Source of the DNA: Mesorhizobium sp. LSHC420B00
GTDB lineage: Bacteria > Pseudomonadota > Alphaproteobacteria > Rhizobiales > Rhizobiaceae
Direction: 5' to 3'
Length of the DNA stretch: 64,000 nt
Assembly (NCBI RefSeq): GCF_000503055.1
Contig: NZ_AYVY01000023.1
Span: 36,747-100,746 of the forward strand
Part shown: one piece after another, positions 8,746 to 17,346 of the stretch
How positions within the stretch are numbered: the first letter of the stretch is position 1
How the letters are laid out: the number at the start of each line of letters is the position of its first letter
Notes under the pieces: model-generated
The model's input: the letters and a program-made list of their open reading frames with translations, nothing else
Databases searched by the model: none
What the model was told of the DNA's origin: nothing
Position numbers and translations under genes: made by a program

Positions 8746-9513
8746 ATGGGCACAAGACTGGCCGGCAAGGTCGCCATCATTTCGGGCGGCGCGACGGGAA
8801 TGGGCGGTGCGGCCTCGGAGCTTTTCGCGGCCGAGGGCGCCAAGGTGGCGATCGTCGACCGCAACGGCGAAGCGGCGGCTGCCACCGCAGCGGCAATCAG
8901 GCAACGCGGCCATATCGCCGAGCACTGGGTCGCCGACGTATCGGACGAGCGGCAGGTCGAAGCGGCGGTGAAGGGCGTGATGGAAAAATTCGGCCCGGTC
9001 ACGGTTCTGTTCAACCATGCCGGCACCATCGTCATCAAACCCTTCCTGGAGACCACGCTGCAGGAATGGGACTGGCTGCATGCCGTCAATGTGCGTTCGA
9101 TGTTCCTGATGACGCGCGCCGTGCTGCCCGGCATGATCGCCGCCGGCGGCGGTTCCATCGTCTGCACCTCGTCGATCTCGGCGGTGGCGGCGACGCCGAT
9201 GGAGGTGCTTTACGACACCACCAAGGGTGCCTGCCACATGTTCGCGCGTGCCATTGCCGTCGAATTCCGCGACCGCAACGTCCGCTGCAATGCGGTCTGC
9301 CCCGGCTTCATCAGGACGCCGCATGGCCTGCGCGAGGTCGCCGATCTCGACAAACTCGGCGTCGATGTCTCAGACGCGGCAATGGCGGCGCAGCAGGGGC
9401 GGATCGGCGAGCCGGAAGAGGTGGCGAGGGCAGCCCTGTTCCTGGCCAGCGACGAGGCCAGCTTCGTCAACGGCGCCCATCTGTTCGTGGATAACGGCTT
9501 TACCGCGATGTGA
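8746..9513 (+). CDS. SDR-family NAD(P)-dependent oxidoreductase
   Basis: 255-residue classical short-chain dehydrogenase. The cofactor motif is GGATGMGG (residues ~15-22), followed by an acidic D in VDRN (an NAD preference sign), NHAG near residue 90, and the catalytic set Ser (CTSSIS), Tyr and Lys (YDTTK). The C-terminal substrate loop follows CNAVCPGFIRT. The ATG has GGGAGCAAAAC upstream. It converges on the BMP-type transporter operon with a 14-base gap. Typical of sugar-alcohol or hydroxy-acid dehydrogenases; substrate unknown. Confidence 0.9.
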   Translation: MGTRLAGKVAIISGGATGMGGAASELFAAEGAKVAIVDRNGEAAAATAAAIRQRGHIAEHWVADVSDERQVEAAVKGVMEKFGPVTVLFNHAGTIVIKPFLETTLQEWDWLHAVNVRSMFLMTRAVLPGMIAAGGGSIVCTSSISAVAATPMEVLYDTTKGACHMFARAIAVEFRDRNVRCNAVCPGFIRTPHGLREVADLDKLGVDVSDAAMAAQQGRIGEPEEVARAALFLASDEASFVNGAHLFVDNGFTAM

Positions 9514-9527
9514 AGGACGGCGCGCCG

Positions 9528-10472
9528 CTACCGCTCTTCGCGCCGGAACGGCTTGAGCAGTGCCGAAGGAGCCACCGCATTGCGCGACATCACCGCCATG
9601 GCGACGATGGTGAAGATGAAGGGCAGCATCAGGAACGCCTCATAAGGAATGTGGCCGAGCCCACTTGCCTGCATGCGCAATTGCAGCGCGTCGACGAAGG
9701 CGAACAACAGTGCGGCGCCTGCCGAGCGCCATGGATCCCAGCGGCCGAAGACGACGAGTGCGATCGCCACCCAGCCACGCCCCGAAACCACGCCGAAGGT
9801 GAAGGCGTTGAACTGCGCCATCGACAGGAAGGCACCGGCCAGCCCCATCAAGGCACCGCCGAGGATCACCGCCTGGAAGCGCGTAGCGATGACGCTGACG
9901 CCGGCCGAATCAGCGGCGCGCGGGTTTTCACCGACCATGCGGACCGACAGGCCCCATGGCGTGCGGTAGAGCACGAAGGCGGCCAGGGGAATAGACAGCA
10001 TTGCCATGTAGACCAGCGAAAACTGGTTGAACACCGCCGGCCCAAGCACCGGAATACCGGATAATATCGGGATCGGCAGCGTCTCGAACCCCTTGATGTT
10101 CGGCGGTACCGATTGCTGGCCGAAGATCAGCCTGTAGAGGAAATAGGCAAGGCCTGAACTGAACAGCGTCACGCCGATGCCGCAGACATGCTGGCTGAGG
10201 CCGAGCGCCACCGTGAACAGCGCATGCACGGCGCCCATCAGCGCGCCGGTCAGCACGGCGGCGAGCACGCCAAGCCAAAGGCTGCCGCTGAGGCTCGCCG
10301 CGGTGAAGCCGGTCATTGCCGACAACAGCATGATGCCTTCGATGCCGAGATTGAGCACGCCGGCGCGCTCGGAAAACATCTCGCCCAGCGTCGCGAAGGC
10401 AAGCGGCGTGGCGATGCGGATGATGGCGGCCAGGAAGCCGACCTGGAATATCTGCTCCAGCACCACGCTCAT
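9528..10472 (-). CDS. ABC transporter permease, BMP/nucleoside type (YufQ/NupC-like)
   Basis: 314-residue multi-span permease of the BPD_transp_2 family. The diagnostic segment ATPLAFATLGEMFSERAGVLNLGIEGIML lies near residues 20-50, followed by about eight hydrophobic segments and the ENPRAADSAGV loop. ATG at 10472 overlaps the stop of the preceding permease as ATGA. It is the last gene of the operon that starts with the BMP-family binding protein at 14244. Related systems import nucleosides, nucleobases or riboflavin-like compounds. Confidence 0.9.
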   Translation of the reverse strand: MSVVLEQIFQVGFLAAIIRIATPLAFATLGEMFSERAGVLNLGIEGIMLLSAMTGFTAASLSGSLWLGVLAAVLTGALMGAVHALFTVALGLSQHVCGIGVTLFSSGLAYFLYRLIFGQQSVPPNIKGFETLPIPILSGIPVLGPAVFNQFSLVYMAMLSIPLAAFVLYRTPWGLSVRMVGENPRAADSAGVSVIATRFQAVILGGALMGLAGAFLSMAQFNAFTFGVVSGRGWVAIALVVFGRWDPWRSAGAALLFAFVDALQLRMQASGLGHIPYEAFLMLPFIFTIVAMAVMSRNAVAPSALLKPFRREER

Positions 10473-11524
10473 TTGGCTATTCCCACGCGACGGATGCGAT
10501 AGGCGGTGAACAGCAGCGCCACCAGCATGGCGAGCAGCGCCGTTCCCTGGATGACATCGCTGAGGAAGGCCGGAACGCCGGTCGCCCGCGACATCGCCTC
10601 GGCGCCGGTCATGACGGCAGCAAGGAAGATCGCCGCCGGCACGACGCCGAGCGGATTGAGCCTCGCCAGCATGGCGACGACGATGCCGGAATAGCCATAG
10701 CCCGGCGAGATGTCGCTCATCACCTGGAAATGCACGCCGCCGACCTCGCCGACGCCGGCAAGGCCGGCCAGCGCGCCTGATAGCAGCGCCGTCGAAATCA
10801 GCACCCGCTCGACATTGATGCCGCCATAGCGCGCGGCTTCCGGGTTCTCGCCGGTGACCCTGATGCGGAAACCAAGCGTCGTGCGCGCGACCACGAACCA
10901 GATGACCGGTGCGGCGACCAGCGCCGCGACGACGCCGAGATGCAGTCGCGTGCCTTCGAGCAGCACTGGGAAATTCGCTGAATCCTCGATCGGCGGCGAG
11001 ATCGGGTAGCCGCTGAAACTATCCTTCCATGGGCCCTCGATCAGCGCCATCAGCGCGTAGAAAATGACCGAATTGAGCAGCAGCGAGCTGACCACGTCAT
11101 CGACCCTGAATTTTACCCGCAGTGTGGCAGGGATCAGGGCGACGGCCGCGCCGGCGGCGGCGCCCGCCAGCGCCATCAGCAACATGGCGAGCGGCCCCGG
11201 CATCGGGATGGCGCCGACGGCACAGCTCGCCACCGCACCGGCCAGCAATTGCCCTTCGGCGCCGATGTTCCAGAATTTGGCGCGGAAAGCGACCGCCACG
11301 GCAAGACCGGTGAAGATCATCGGCGCGGCACGCACCAGCGTTTCGGTGATGGCGTAGCTGTCGCCCAACGACGCCGAAAACATCACGCCATATGCCTCGA
11401 CGACGCCGGCGCCGGCCAATGCAATGAGGCCGCTGCACAGGATCAGCGTCGCGCCGATGGCGAGCAGCGGCAGCGCCAGATTGAACCAGGCGGGCGTTGA
11501 GGTGCGGGCCTCGAGACGGAACAT
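10469..11524 (-). CDS. ABC transporter permease, BMP/nucleoside type (YufP/NupB-like)
   Basis: 351-residue inner-membrane permease paired with the downstream NupC-like protein. It carries the family segments FRAKFWNIGAEGQLLAG, ENPEAARYGGINVERV and a long series of Ala/Leu/Val-rich membrane helices. Its ATG at 11524 overlaps the final A of the TGA of the ATPase gene (TGATG). Gene order binding protein - ATPase - two permeases matches the BmpA-type importers. Substrate not determined. Confidence 0.9.
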   Translation of the reverse strand: MFRLEARTSTPAWFNLALPLLAIGATLILCSGLIALAGAGVVEAYGVMFSASLGDSYAITETLVRAAPMIFTGLAVAVAFRAKFWNIGAEGQLLAGAVASCAVGAIPMPGPLAMLLMALAGAAAGAAVALIPATLRVKFRVDDVVSSLLLNSVIFYALMALIEGPWKDSFSGYPISPPIEDSANFPVLLEGTRLHLGVVAALVAAPVIWFVVARTTLGFRIRVTGENPEAARYGGINVERVLISTALLSGALAGLAGVGEVGGVHFQVMSDISPGYGYSGIVVAMLARLNPLGVVPAAIFLAAVMTGAEAMSRATGVPAFLSDVIQGTALLAMLVALLFTAYRIRRVGIAK

Positions 11525-13029
11525 CAGGCCTCCGCCCCGGTCATCATCAACCCGAGTCTGGCGACGCTGGCATCGGCGCTGTTCAGCGTGCCGACGATGC
11601 GGCCCTCATACATCACGGCAATGCGGTCGCAGAGCATCAGCAACTCTTCCAGGTCCTCGCCGATAACGATAATGCCGCAGCCCTTGGCGCGCATGTCGAG
11701 GAATTTTTCGTGGATGAAGCGCGCGGCACCAATATCGAGGCCGCGTGTCGGCTGCGAAACGATCAGCACCTTTGGGTCGAAGGCGAGTTCGCGCGCCAAA
11801 AGCGCCTTCTGCAGATTGCCGCCGGACAGCGCCCCGGCGCGCGTCATCGGCCCGGGGCAACGTATATCGTAGGCCTTGATCTGCGCCTCGGCGAAGGTGC
11901 GGATCGCATCCTGTCTGAGCAGGCCGTTGCGGCTGAACGCCACCGTGCCGATGCGCGGCAGCACCATCGAATCGGCAAGCGGCAGATTGGTGACCAGCCC
12001 GGTCGTCATACGGTCTTCCGGGATGCGGCCAAGGCCGAGCGCCTGCACTGCGCTCGGCGAGAACCGCGAAACGGCTTTGCCGGCTATCGTCATGCGGCCG
12101 GCATCGGGCGCTCGCACGCCGGAGATGACCCCGGCAAGCGCCCGCTGGCCGTTGCCGGAGACGCCGGCAATGCCGAGGATCTCGCCGCCGCGTACCGACA
12201 GCGACACATCGCGCAGCGCCATGCCGGAATGATGCGATGTCGAGATACCATCGAGGGTCAGCACCGCCGGACCCGGTGTCGACGGTCCCCTGGCCGGAGG
12301 CACGATCTCGTGGCCGCACATCAGCCGCGCCATCTCCGAAGATATCGTGCTGGCCGGCGTATCGACGCGGCCGGCAACGCGCCCGTGCCTGAGCACGACG
12401 CAGCGATGCGTCAGCGCCCGCACCTCGTTGAGCTTGTGCGAGATGAAGATGATGCCGAGCCCCTGTGCCGCCATCGAGCGCAGCGCCGAAAACAGTCCGT
12501 CGACCTCGGTTGGCGCCAGCACCGCCGTCGGCTCGTCGAGGATCAGCAGCCTTGCGCCGCGAAACAATGCCTTGACGATTTCGAGCCGCTGTTGCTCGCC
12601 GACCGACAGCGCCGAAACGGGAAGGTCCGGGTCGAGCGCCAGCCCATGCTGGCGGCCGATCTCGGCGAGCCGCGCCAGCCCCCCGGCGCGGTCGATCCGG
12701 CCCGATCTGCCGGGAATGCCGATCAAGAGGTTCTCCAGCACCGAAAGTCGCGGTGCGAGATGAAAATGCTGGTGCACCATGCCGATGCCGGCGGCCAGCG
12801 CATCGGCCGAGCTGTTGATCGCCACTGGCCGGTCCTGCACCAGGATCTCGCCGGCGTCGGGCGCATAGGCGCCGAACAGCACGTTCATCAGCGTCGTCTT
12901 GCCGGCGCCGTTTTCGCCGAGCAACCCGAGGATTTCACCCGGCGCGACGCTGAGATCGACGGCCTCGTTCGCCTTGACGGCGCCGAAGCTCTTGGTGATG
13001 CCGCGCATTTCGATGAGAGGGGCGGGCAA
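11524..13029 (-). CDS. ABC transporter ATP-binding protein, BMP/nucleoside type (double NBD)
   Basis: About 501 residues with two ATPase domains. The first has GENGAGKTT at ~38-46, signature LSVGEQQR and Walker B LLILDEPTAVL. The second is degenerate at Walker A (GVSGNGQRAL) but has signature LSGGNLQKA and Walker B VLIVSQPTRGLD, in which the catalytic Glu is replaced by Gln; this asymmetry is common in the family. The start is taken as TTG 13029 because CAGGAG lies 5 bases upstream. GTG 13035 is too close to that Shine-Dalgarno, and extension further upstream would read into a repeat element. It energises the two permeases downstream. Confidence 0.9.
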   Translation of the reverse strand: MPAPLIEMRGITKSFGAVKANEAVDLSVAPGEILGLLGENGAGKTTLMNVLFGAYAPDAGEILVQDRPVAINSSADALAAGIGMVHQHFHLAPRLSVLENLLIGIPGRSGRIDRAGGLARLAEIGRQHGLALDPDLPVSALSVGEQQRLEIVKALFRGARLLILDEPTAVLAPTEVDGLFSALRSMAAQGLGIIFISHKLNEVRALTHRCVVLRHGRVAGRVDTPASTISSEMARLMCGHEIVPPARGPSTPGPAVLTLDGISTSHHSGMALRDVSLSVRGGEILGIAGVSGNGQRALAGVISGVRAPDAGRMTIAGKAVSRFSPSAVQALGLGRIPEDRMTTGLVTNLPLADSMVLPRIGTVAFSRNGLLRQDAIRTFAEAQIKAYDIRCPGPMTRAGALSGGNLQKALLARELAFDPKVLIVSQPTRGLDIGAARFIHEKFLDMRAKGCGIIVIGEDLEELLMLCDRIAVMYEGRIVGTLNSADASVARLGLMMTGAEA

Positions 13030-13059
13030 GGGCACTCCTGGTGAGAGATGGCGCGGATA

Positions 13060-13203
13060 CCCTTCCCCCTTGCGGGGAGGTACCGAGCGAAGCGAGGCGG
13101 GAGGGGTCGCCTCAACCGCCTCGACTTTTGACTTAAGAGACGGAGCGCGTCGCGGAGGACCCCACCCGGCCCTGCGGGCCACCCTCCCCTCAAGGGGGAG
13201 GGG
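13060..13203. repeat. MITE-like palindromic intergenic element, 144 bp
   Basis: The ends are 13-base inverted repeats (CCCTTCCCCCTTG at 13060-13072 and CAAGGGGGAGGGG at 13191-13203, 12 of 13 complementary). Inside are purine-rich blocks such as GGGGAGG and GAGCGAAGCGAGGCGGG, and a second hairpin CCCTCCCC/GGGGAGGG at the right end. It fills most of the gap between the binding-protein gene and the ATPase gene of one operon and codes for no plausible protein. The style is that of dispersed intergenic elements in rhizobia; only one copy is in this window. Confidence 0.65.
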
Positions 13204-13212
13204 CGGGCGCAC

Positions 13213-14244
13213 TCAGTCCGAGACCGGCGTATTCTCGTCCACGTCGACTCGGAAATTGCCGTCGAGGATCTCGGCCTTCTTCCTCTCGACCAATTCCTTG
13301 ACCTCGGCCGGCAGCGTCTTGTCGAATTTATGGTACGGCGCGAGGTAGGAGCCGCCCTTGGCCATGCGCGAGAAATCGCCGTAATCCTGCGCGGTGAAGA
13401 CCCCGGCCTTGACCAGCTTGATCGCCTGCTCGACGGTCGGATACATGTCCCAGACCGGCCCGGTGATCACCGTGTCGGGGCCGAGGCTCGACTGGTCCGA
13501 CATGTTGGAGATGGCGAGGATCTTCTTCTCCGCCGCCGCTTCGATGACGCCGAAGCGCTCGGCATAGATGACGTCGACGCCAGCGTCGATCTGGGCAACA
13601 GCCGCTTCCTTTGCCTTTGGCGGATCGAAGAACGAGCCGATGAAGGCGACCTTCTTCTTGATGTTGGGATTGACCTCCCTGGCGCCGGCAAAGAAGGCGT
13701 TGACCAGCCGGTTCACTTCCGGAATGCCCATAGCCGCGACCGCGCCGATCGTGCCCGATTTCGACATCTTTCCGGCGATCATGCCGGACAGATAGGCCGG
13801 CTCGTGAATCCAGTTGTCGAAAACGCCGAAGTTCGGCTCGGCCGGCCCGGCGCCGGAGCCGAACAGGAAGGCGGTCTTCGGGAACTGCTTGGCGGTCCTG
13901 CGGGATTCGCGCTCGGCGGCGAAGGCATCGCCCAGCACCAGCTCATAGCCGCCTTGCGCATATTCGCGCATGACACGGCTGAAATCGGCGGTCTGCACCT
14001 TCTCCGACCATTTGTACTCGATGCCGAGTTCCTTCTCGGCCTTCTGCAGGGCGACGTGGATCTGGTTGTCCCACGGCTCCTCGATCGGCGTGGCGAAGAT
14101 CGCCGCCACTTTCAGCTTCTTGGTCTTAGCAAAGGCGCTGCCCGGCAGCATCGCCGCCGCAAGGCCGAGCGCGCCCAGCTCCAGCACGTTGCGTCGCGAA
14201 AGCCCTTCGCGTTTCGATTGGATTCTGCTCTTCCCGTTGTCCAT
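13213..14244 (-). CDS. BMP-family ABC transporter substrate-binding protein
   Basis: About 343 residues. ATG 14244 was chosen for AGAGGGG upstream and because it places a Tat signal at the N-terminus (SRRNVLE at residues 16-22, hydrophobic stretch, GSAFA cleavage region). The mature part is a Bmp/PnrA fold with KKLKVAAIFATPIEEPW at its start and the YVAP-type C-terminal half containing VIYAERFGVIEAA. It is the first gene of the BMP-type operon and is separated from the ATPase by the repeat element. BMP proteins bind nucleosides or similar heterocycles. Tat export means folding before export, which is unusual but known for binding proteins in this group. Confidence 0.92.
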   Translation of the reverse strand: MDNGKSRIQSKREGLSRRNVLELGALGLAAAMLPGSAFAKTKKLKVAAIFATPIEEPWDNQIHVALQKAEKELGIEYKWSEKVQTADFSRVMREYAQGGYELVLGDAFAAERESRRTAKQFPKTAFLFGSGAGPAEPNFGVFDNWIHEPAYLSGMIAGKMSKSGTIGAVAAMGIPEVNRLVNAFFAGAREVNPNIKKKVAFIGSFFDPPKAKEAAVAQIDAGVDVIYAERFGVIEAAAEKKILAISNMSDQSSLGPDTVITGPVWDMYPTVEQAIKLVKAGVFTAQDYGDFSRMAKGGSYLAPYHKFDKTLPAEVKELVERKKAEILDGNFRVDVDENTPVSD

Positions 14245-14328
14245 TGCATGCCCCTCTGATTGGCGCCGTGTCGAGCCGGCTCTCTTCTCTGGAATATCAG
14301 CGAAGGAACTATGGAACGGTGCCCGGCT

Positions 14329-14346
14329 TTTGTCCACATGGTCAAA
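14329..14346. promoter_or_regulatory. Palindrome upstream of the BMP operon, operator candidate
   Basis: Halves TTTGTCCA and TGGTCAAA flank a CA spacer and are complementary at 7 of 8 positions. The site lies about 85 bases upstream of the binding-protein start at 14244, in the gap after the thiolase gene. No regulator gene is adjacent, so a cognate factor would be encoded elsewhere. Confidence 0.45.
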
Positions 14347-14411
14347 TTTGAAGGGCAGAACGACGTGGGAATTCGCGCAGCCGCACCTTCAGAACGGCCG
14401 GAGTTGCTCGC

Positions 14412-15620
14412 TCACAATCTCTCCAGCGCCACCGCTATGCCCTGGCCGACACCGATGCACATGGTCGCGAGGCCGTAGCGGCCGCCGCGTTCGCGCAGTT
14501 CCAATGCCGCCGTGCCGGTGATGCGCGCCCCGGACATGCCGAGCGGATGGCCGAGCGCGATGGCGCCGCCATTCGGGTTGACGTGCTCCGCATCCTCGGC
14601 AATGCCGAGTTGGCGCAGCACGGCGATGCCTTGCGAGGCGAAGGCCTCGTTGAGCTCGATGACATCGAATTGTTGCGGCTCCAGGCCGAGCCGGGCGCAT
14701 AGCTTCTGCGTGGCCGGCACCGGACCAATGCCCATGATGCGCGGCGCCACGCCGGCGGTGGCACCGCCGAGGATGCGGGCGATCGGCGTCAACCCGTATC
14801 TTTTCACGGCGGTTTCCGAGGCGACGATCAGCGCCCCGGCACCATCGTTAACGCCCGACGCGTTGCCGGCCGTAACCGTGCCGCCTTGCCGGAACGGCGT
14901 CGGCAATTTGGCCAGCGCCTCGATCGTGGTACCCGAGCGCGGATGTTCGTCCTTCGAGACGACGACGATCGGGTCACCCTTGCGCTGCGCGATCGTCACC
15001 GGCGTGATTTCCTTTGCCAGCCGGCCATTGGCTTGTGCGGCGACCGCCTTGTCCTGGCTGCGCACGGCAAACGCATCCTGGTCGGCGCGAGAGACGGCGA
15101 ACTCTTCCGCCACGTTCTCGCCCGTCTCCGGCATCGAATCGACGCCGTATTGCTTCTTCATCAGTGGATTGACGAAGCGCCAGCCGATCGTGGTATCGTG
15201 AACTTCGGCATTGCGCGAAAACGCGGTCTCGGCCTTCGGCAGCACGAACGGTGCGCGCGACATCGATTCGACGCCGCCGGATATCATCAGCTCCGCCTCG
15301 CCGGCCTTGATCGCGCGCGCTGCGATGATGACGGCATCCATGCCCGAACCGCAGAGGCGATTGACGGTCGAGCCGGAAATCTCCTTCGGCAGGCCGGCCA
15401 GCAGCAGTACCATGCGCGCCACATTGCGATTGTCCTCACCGGCCTGATTGGCGCAGCCATAGACGACGTCGTCGATGGCAGCCCAGTCGATGCCGGGATT
15501 GCGCTCGACCAGCGCCCTCAGCGGGATTGCGCCGAGATCGTCGGCACGCACCGCCGACAACGAACCGCCGAAGCGGCCGATCGGCGTGCGGATATAGTCG
15601 CAGATATAGGCCTCGGCCAT
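14412..15620 (-). CDS. pcaF: Acetyl-CoA acyltransferase, 3-oxoadipyl-CoA thiolase (PcaF) type
   Basis: 402-residue thiolase; PcaF proteins are about 400 residues. The N-terminus (YICDYIRTPIGRFGGSLSAVRADDL) and VYGCANQAGEDNRNVARM are the PcaF pattern. The nucleophilic Cys is in VNRLCGSGMDAV (residue ~90), the His in GGAIALGHPLGMSGAR and the second Cys in MCIGVGQG. It cleaves 3-oxoadipyl-CoA or related 3-oxoacyl-CoA with CoA. No pcaI/pcaJ are nearby. It follows the SDR and polyamine-type transporter on the same strand after a gap of 140 bases, so it may serve a beta-oxidation-like route together with the FadJ-like enzyme at 21.5-23.6 kb. Confidence 0.88.
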   Translation of the reverse strand: MAEAYICDYIRTPIGRFGGSLSAVRADDLGAIPLRALVERNPGIDWAAIDDVVYGCANQAGEDNRNVARMVLLLAGLPKEISGSTVNRLCGSGMDAVIIAARAIKAGEAELMISGGVESMSRAPFVLPKAETAFSRNAEVHDTTIGWRFVNPLMKKQYGVDSMPETGENVAEEFAVSRADQDAFAVRSQDKAVAAQANGRLAKEITPVTIAQRKGDPIVVVSKDEHPRSGTTIEALAKLPTPFRQGGTVTAGNASGVNDGAGALIVASETAVKRYGLTPIARILGGATAGVAPRIMGIGPVPATQKLCARLGLEPQQFDVIELNEAFASQGIAVLRQLGIAEDAEHVNPNGGAIALGHPLGMSGARITGTAALELRERGGRYGLATMCIGVGQGIAVALERL

Positions 15621-15760
15621 TATGCAGCTTCCCTTTGCGCTGACGATTTCTGCTCCCGGCCCAGCCATGTTGGCCGCATTCTCCTTGAGACGAAAGCACA
15701 TCTTGCCGCCGGCCGTTAGGCCAAAGGGAATTTCAGCTCCCGCCCGCCGGGAGCTGCGGA

Positions 15761-16522
15761 TCAGCCGATGCTTTCACCGCCGTCGATCACCAACGCCTGC
15801 CCGGTCATGAAGGACGAGCGGTCGGAAACGAGAAACAGGATCGCTTCGGCGATTTCCTGGGCGCTGGCCCAGCGCTGCATGGGGATCTTGGTGCGGACAT
15901 AGTTTTCGATCGCCGCCCGCCCGCCCATCTGCGCGATAAACGGTTCGTTGAAGGGCGTGTCGACCCAGCCGGGGCACAACGCGTTGACGCGGACATTGTG
16001 CCGGGCATAGTCGAGCGACATCTGCCGGGTCATCGCCACCACGGCATGTTTTGAGGTCGCGTAGGCGATCATTTCGCGGTCGTAGAACACACCCGAATTC
16101 GAGGCGGTATTCAGGATCACCCCGCCGCCTTGCGCGATCATCGACGGCATGACCAGCCTGGCCGCGAGGAACTGCGCCCGCACATTGATCCGCCAGGAGG
16201 CATCCATGCCGTCGGCGCCGACTTCGGTCAGCGTGCCGCCGACCTGGATCCCGGCATGATTGTGCAGGATGTCGATCCGCCGATGCCGGCCCAGCGTTCC
16301 TGCGACGAGCTGCTCGACCGCCGCATCGTCGCCGACATCGGTGGCGACGGCTTCGGCCCGACCGCCGGACGCACGAATGTCGGAAGCGGTTGCTTCCCCC
16401 GCCGCCTGGTCCCTGTCGGCGATCACCACGAGCGCGCCTTCCCTGGCCATTATCATGGCGCCGGCACGCCCGATCCCCGACCCGGCGCCCGTCACCACGG
16501 CGATGCGATCTTTCAGAATCAT
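15761..16522 (-). CDS. SDR-family oxidoreductase
   Basis: 253-residue short-chain dehydrogenase. Motifs: TGAGSGIGR (cofactor, residues ~11-19), ADRD (NAD-type acidic residue), HNHAG, Ser in NTASNSG, catalytic Tyr-Lys in YATSK, and NALCPGWVDTPFNEP. ATG 16522 lies 11 bases after the permease stop at 16534 and has only a weak A-rich leader, so translation may depend on coupling. Its position as the last gene of the polyamine-type transporter operon suggests that it oxidises the imported compound or a breakdown product. Confidence 0.9.
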   Translation of the reverse strand: MILKDRIAVVTGAGSGIGRAGAMIMAREGALVVIADRDQAAGEATASDIRASGGRAEAVATDVGDDAAVEQLVAGTLGRHRRIDILHNHAGIQVGGTLTEVGADGMDASWRINVRAQFLAARLVMPSMIAQGGGVILNTASNSGVFYDREMIAYATSKHAVVAMTRQMSLDYARHNVRVNALCPGWVDTPFNEPFIAQMGGRAAIENYVRTKIPMQRWASAQEIAEAILFLVSDRSSFMTGQALVIDGGESIG

Positions 16523-16533
16523 GTTTTTGTCTT

Positions 16534-17346
16534 TCAGTGGGATGGTTTTCGCTGGCGCAATTGCCATTGGGCGAGCACCACGAGCAGAACGGAGGCGACG
16601 AGCACGATCGTCGCGATGGCATTGATCTCCGGCGTGACCCCGCGCCGGATCGAGGCAAAGACATAGATCGGCAATGTCGTCTGCGCGCCGGCGACGAAAA
16701 AAGCGACGATGAAATCGTCGAAGGAGAATGTGAAGGCGAGCAGGAAGCCGGCGACCACCGCCGGCATGATCTGCGGCAACACGATGCTGCGGAACGTCGT
16801 CAGCGGGGTGGCGTAAAGATCGCTCGAAGCCTCGACCAGATTGCGGTCGAGGCTGCCGAGGCGCGTGCCGACGATCATCGCCACCAGCGCCATCGAAAAC
16901 AGCCCGTGCGCGGCGATGATCGAGCCATAGCCGAGCGCCAGGCGCGGTGGCTGATCGTTCGGCCACAGCGAAGCGACAAACGGGTTGACCACCCCGAATA
17001 GCTGGACCAGCGCGACCAGCGTCGAGATGCCGATGACGACGCCAGGAACGACGATCGCAGCACCCAAAAGCGCATCGAAGACGGCTCGCGTCCGCGCGCC
17101 GACACGCGCCAGGCCAAGCGCCGCCGCGGTGCCGCAGAGTGCCGCGAGCAAGGCGCTGGTCGTGGCGATTAACAGGCTGTTCTTCAGCGCTTCGACCAGG
17201 AACGGGTTCGCCAGTGCCTTGCCGTACCATTGCACCGAGAAGCCAGTGAACTCGCTGGCGTGGTGGCCGGCGTTGAACGAGAACAGCACCACCAGCGCGA
17301 TCGGCAGGTAGAGAAAGGCAAAGACCGCAACGACGAAGGCACGCAT
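16534..17346 (-). CDS. ABC transporter permease, PotC-like
   Basis: 270-residue inner-membrane permease of the spermidine/putrescine type. Starts MRAFVVAVFAFLYLPIALVVLFSFN, the typical first helix of PotC proteins. The EAA loop is near EASSDLYATPLTTFRSIVLPQIMPAV. Later helices include FDDFIVAFFVAG, a PotC family hallmark (FDDFV/I). ATG 17346 shares its A with the TGA of the preceding permease. Part of the operon running from 20560 to at least 15761. Confidence 0.92.
   Translation of the reverse strand: MRAFVVAVFAFLYLPIALVVLFSFNAGHHASEFTGFSVQWYGKALANPFLVEALKNSLLIATTSALLAALCGTAAALGLARVGARTRAVFDALLGAAIVVPGVVIGISTLVALVQLFGVVNPFVASLWPNDQPPRLALGYGSIIAAHGLFSMALVAMIVGTRLGSLDRNLVEASSDLYATPLTTFRSIVLPQIMPAVVAGFLLAFTFSFDDFIVAFFVAGAQTTLPIYVFASIRRGVTPEINAIATIVLVASVLLVVLAQWQLRQRKPSH

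Noticed and set aside
13060..13203. Insertion sequence with transposase
   Set aside because: Too short and no coding frame; at most a non-autonomous MITE-like element.
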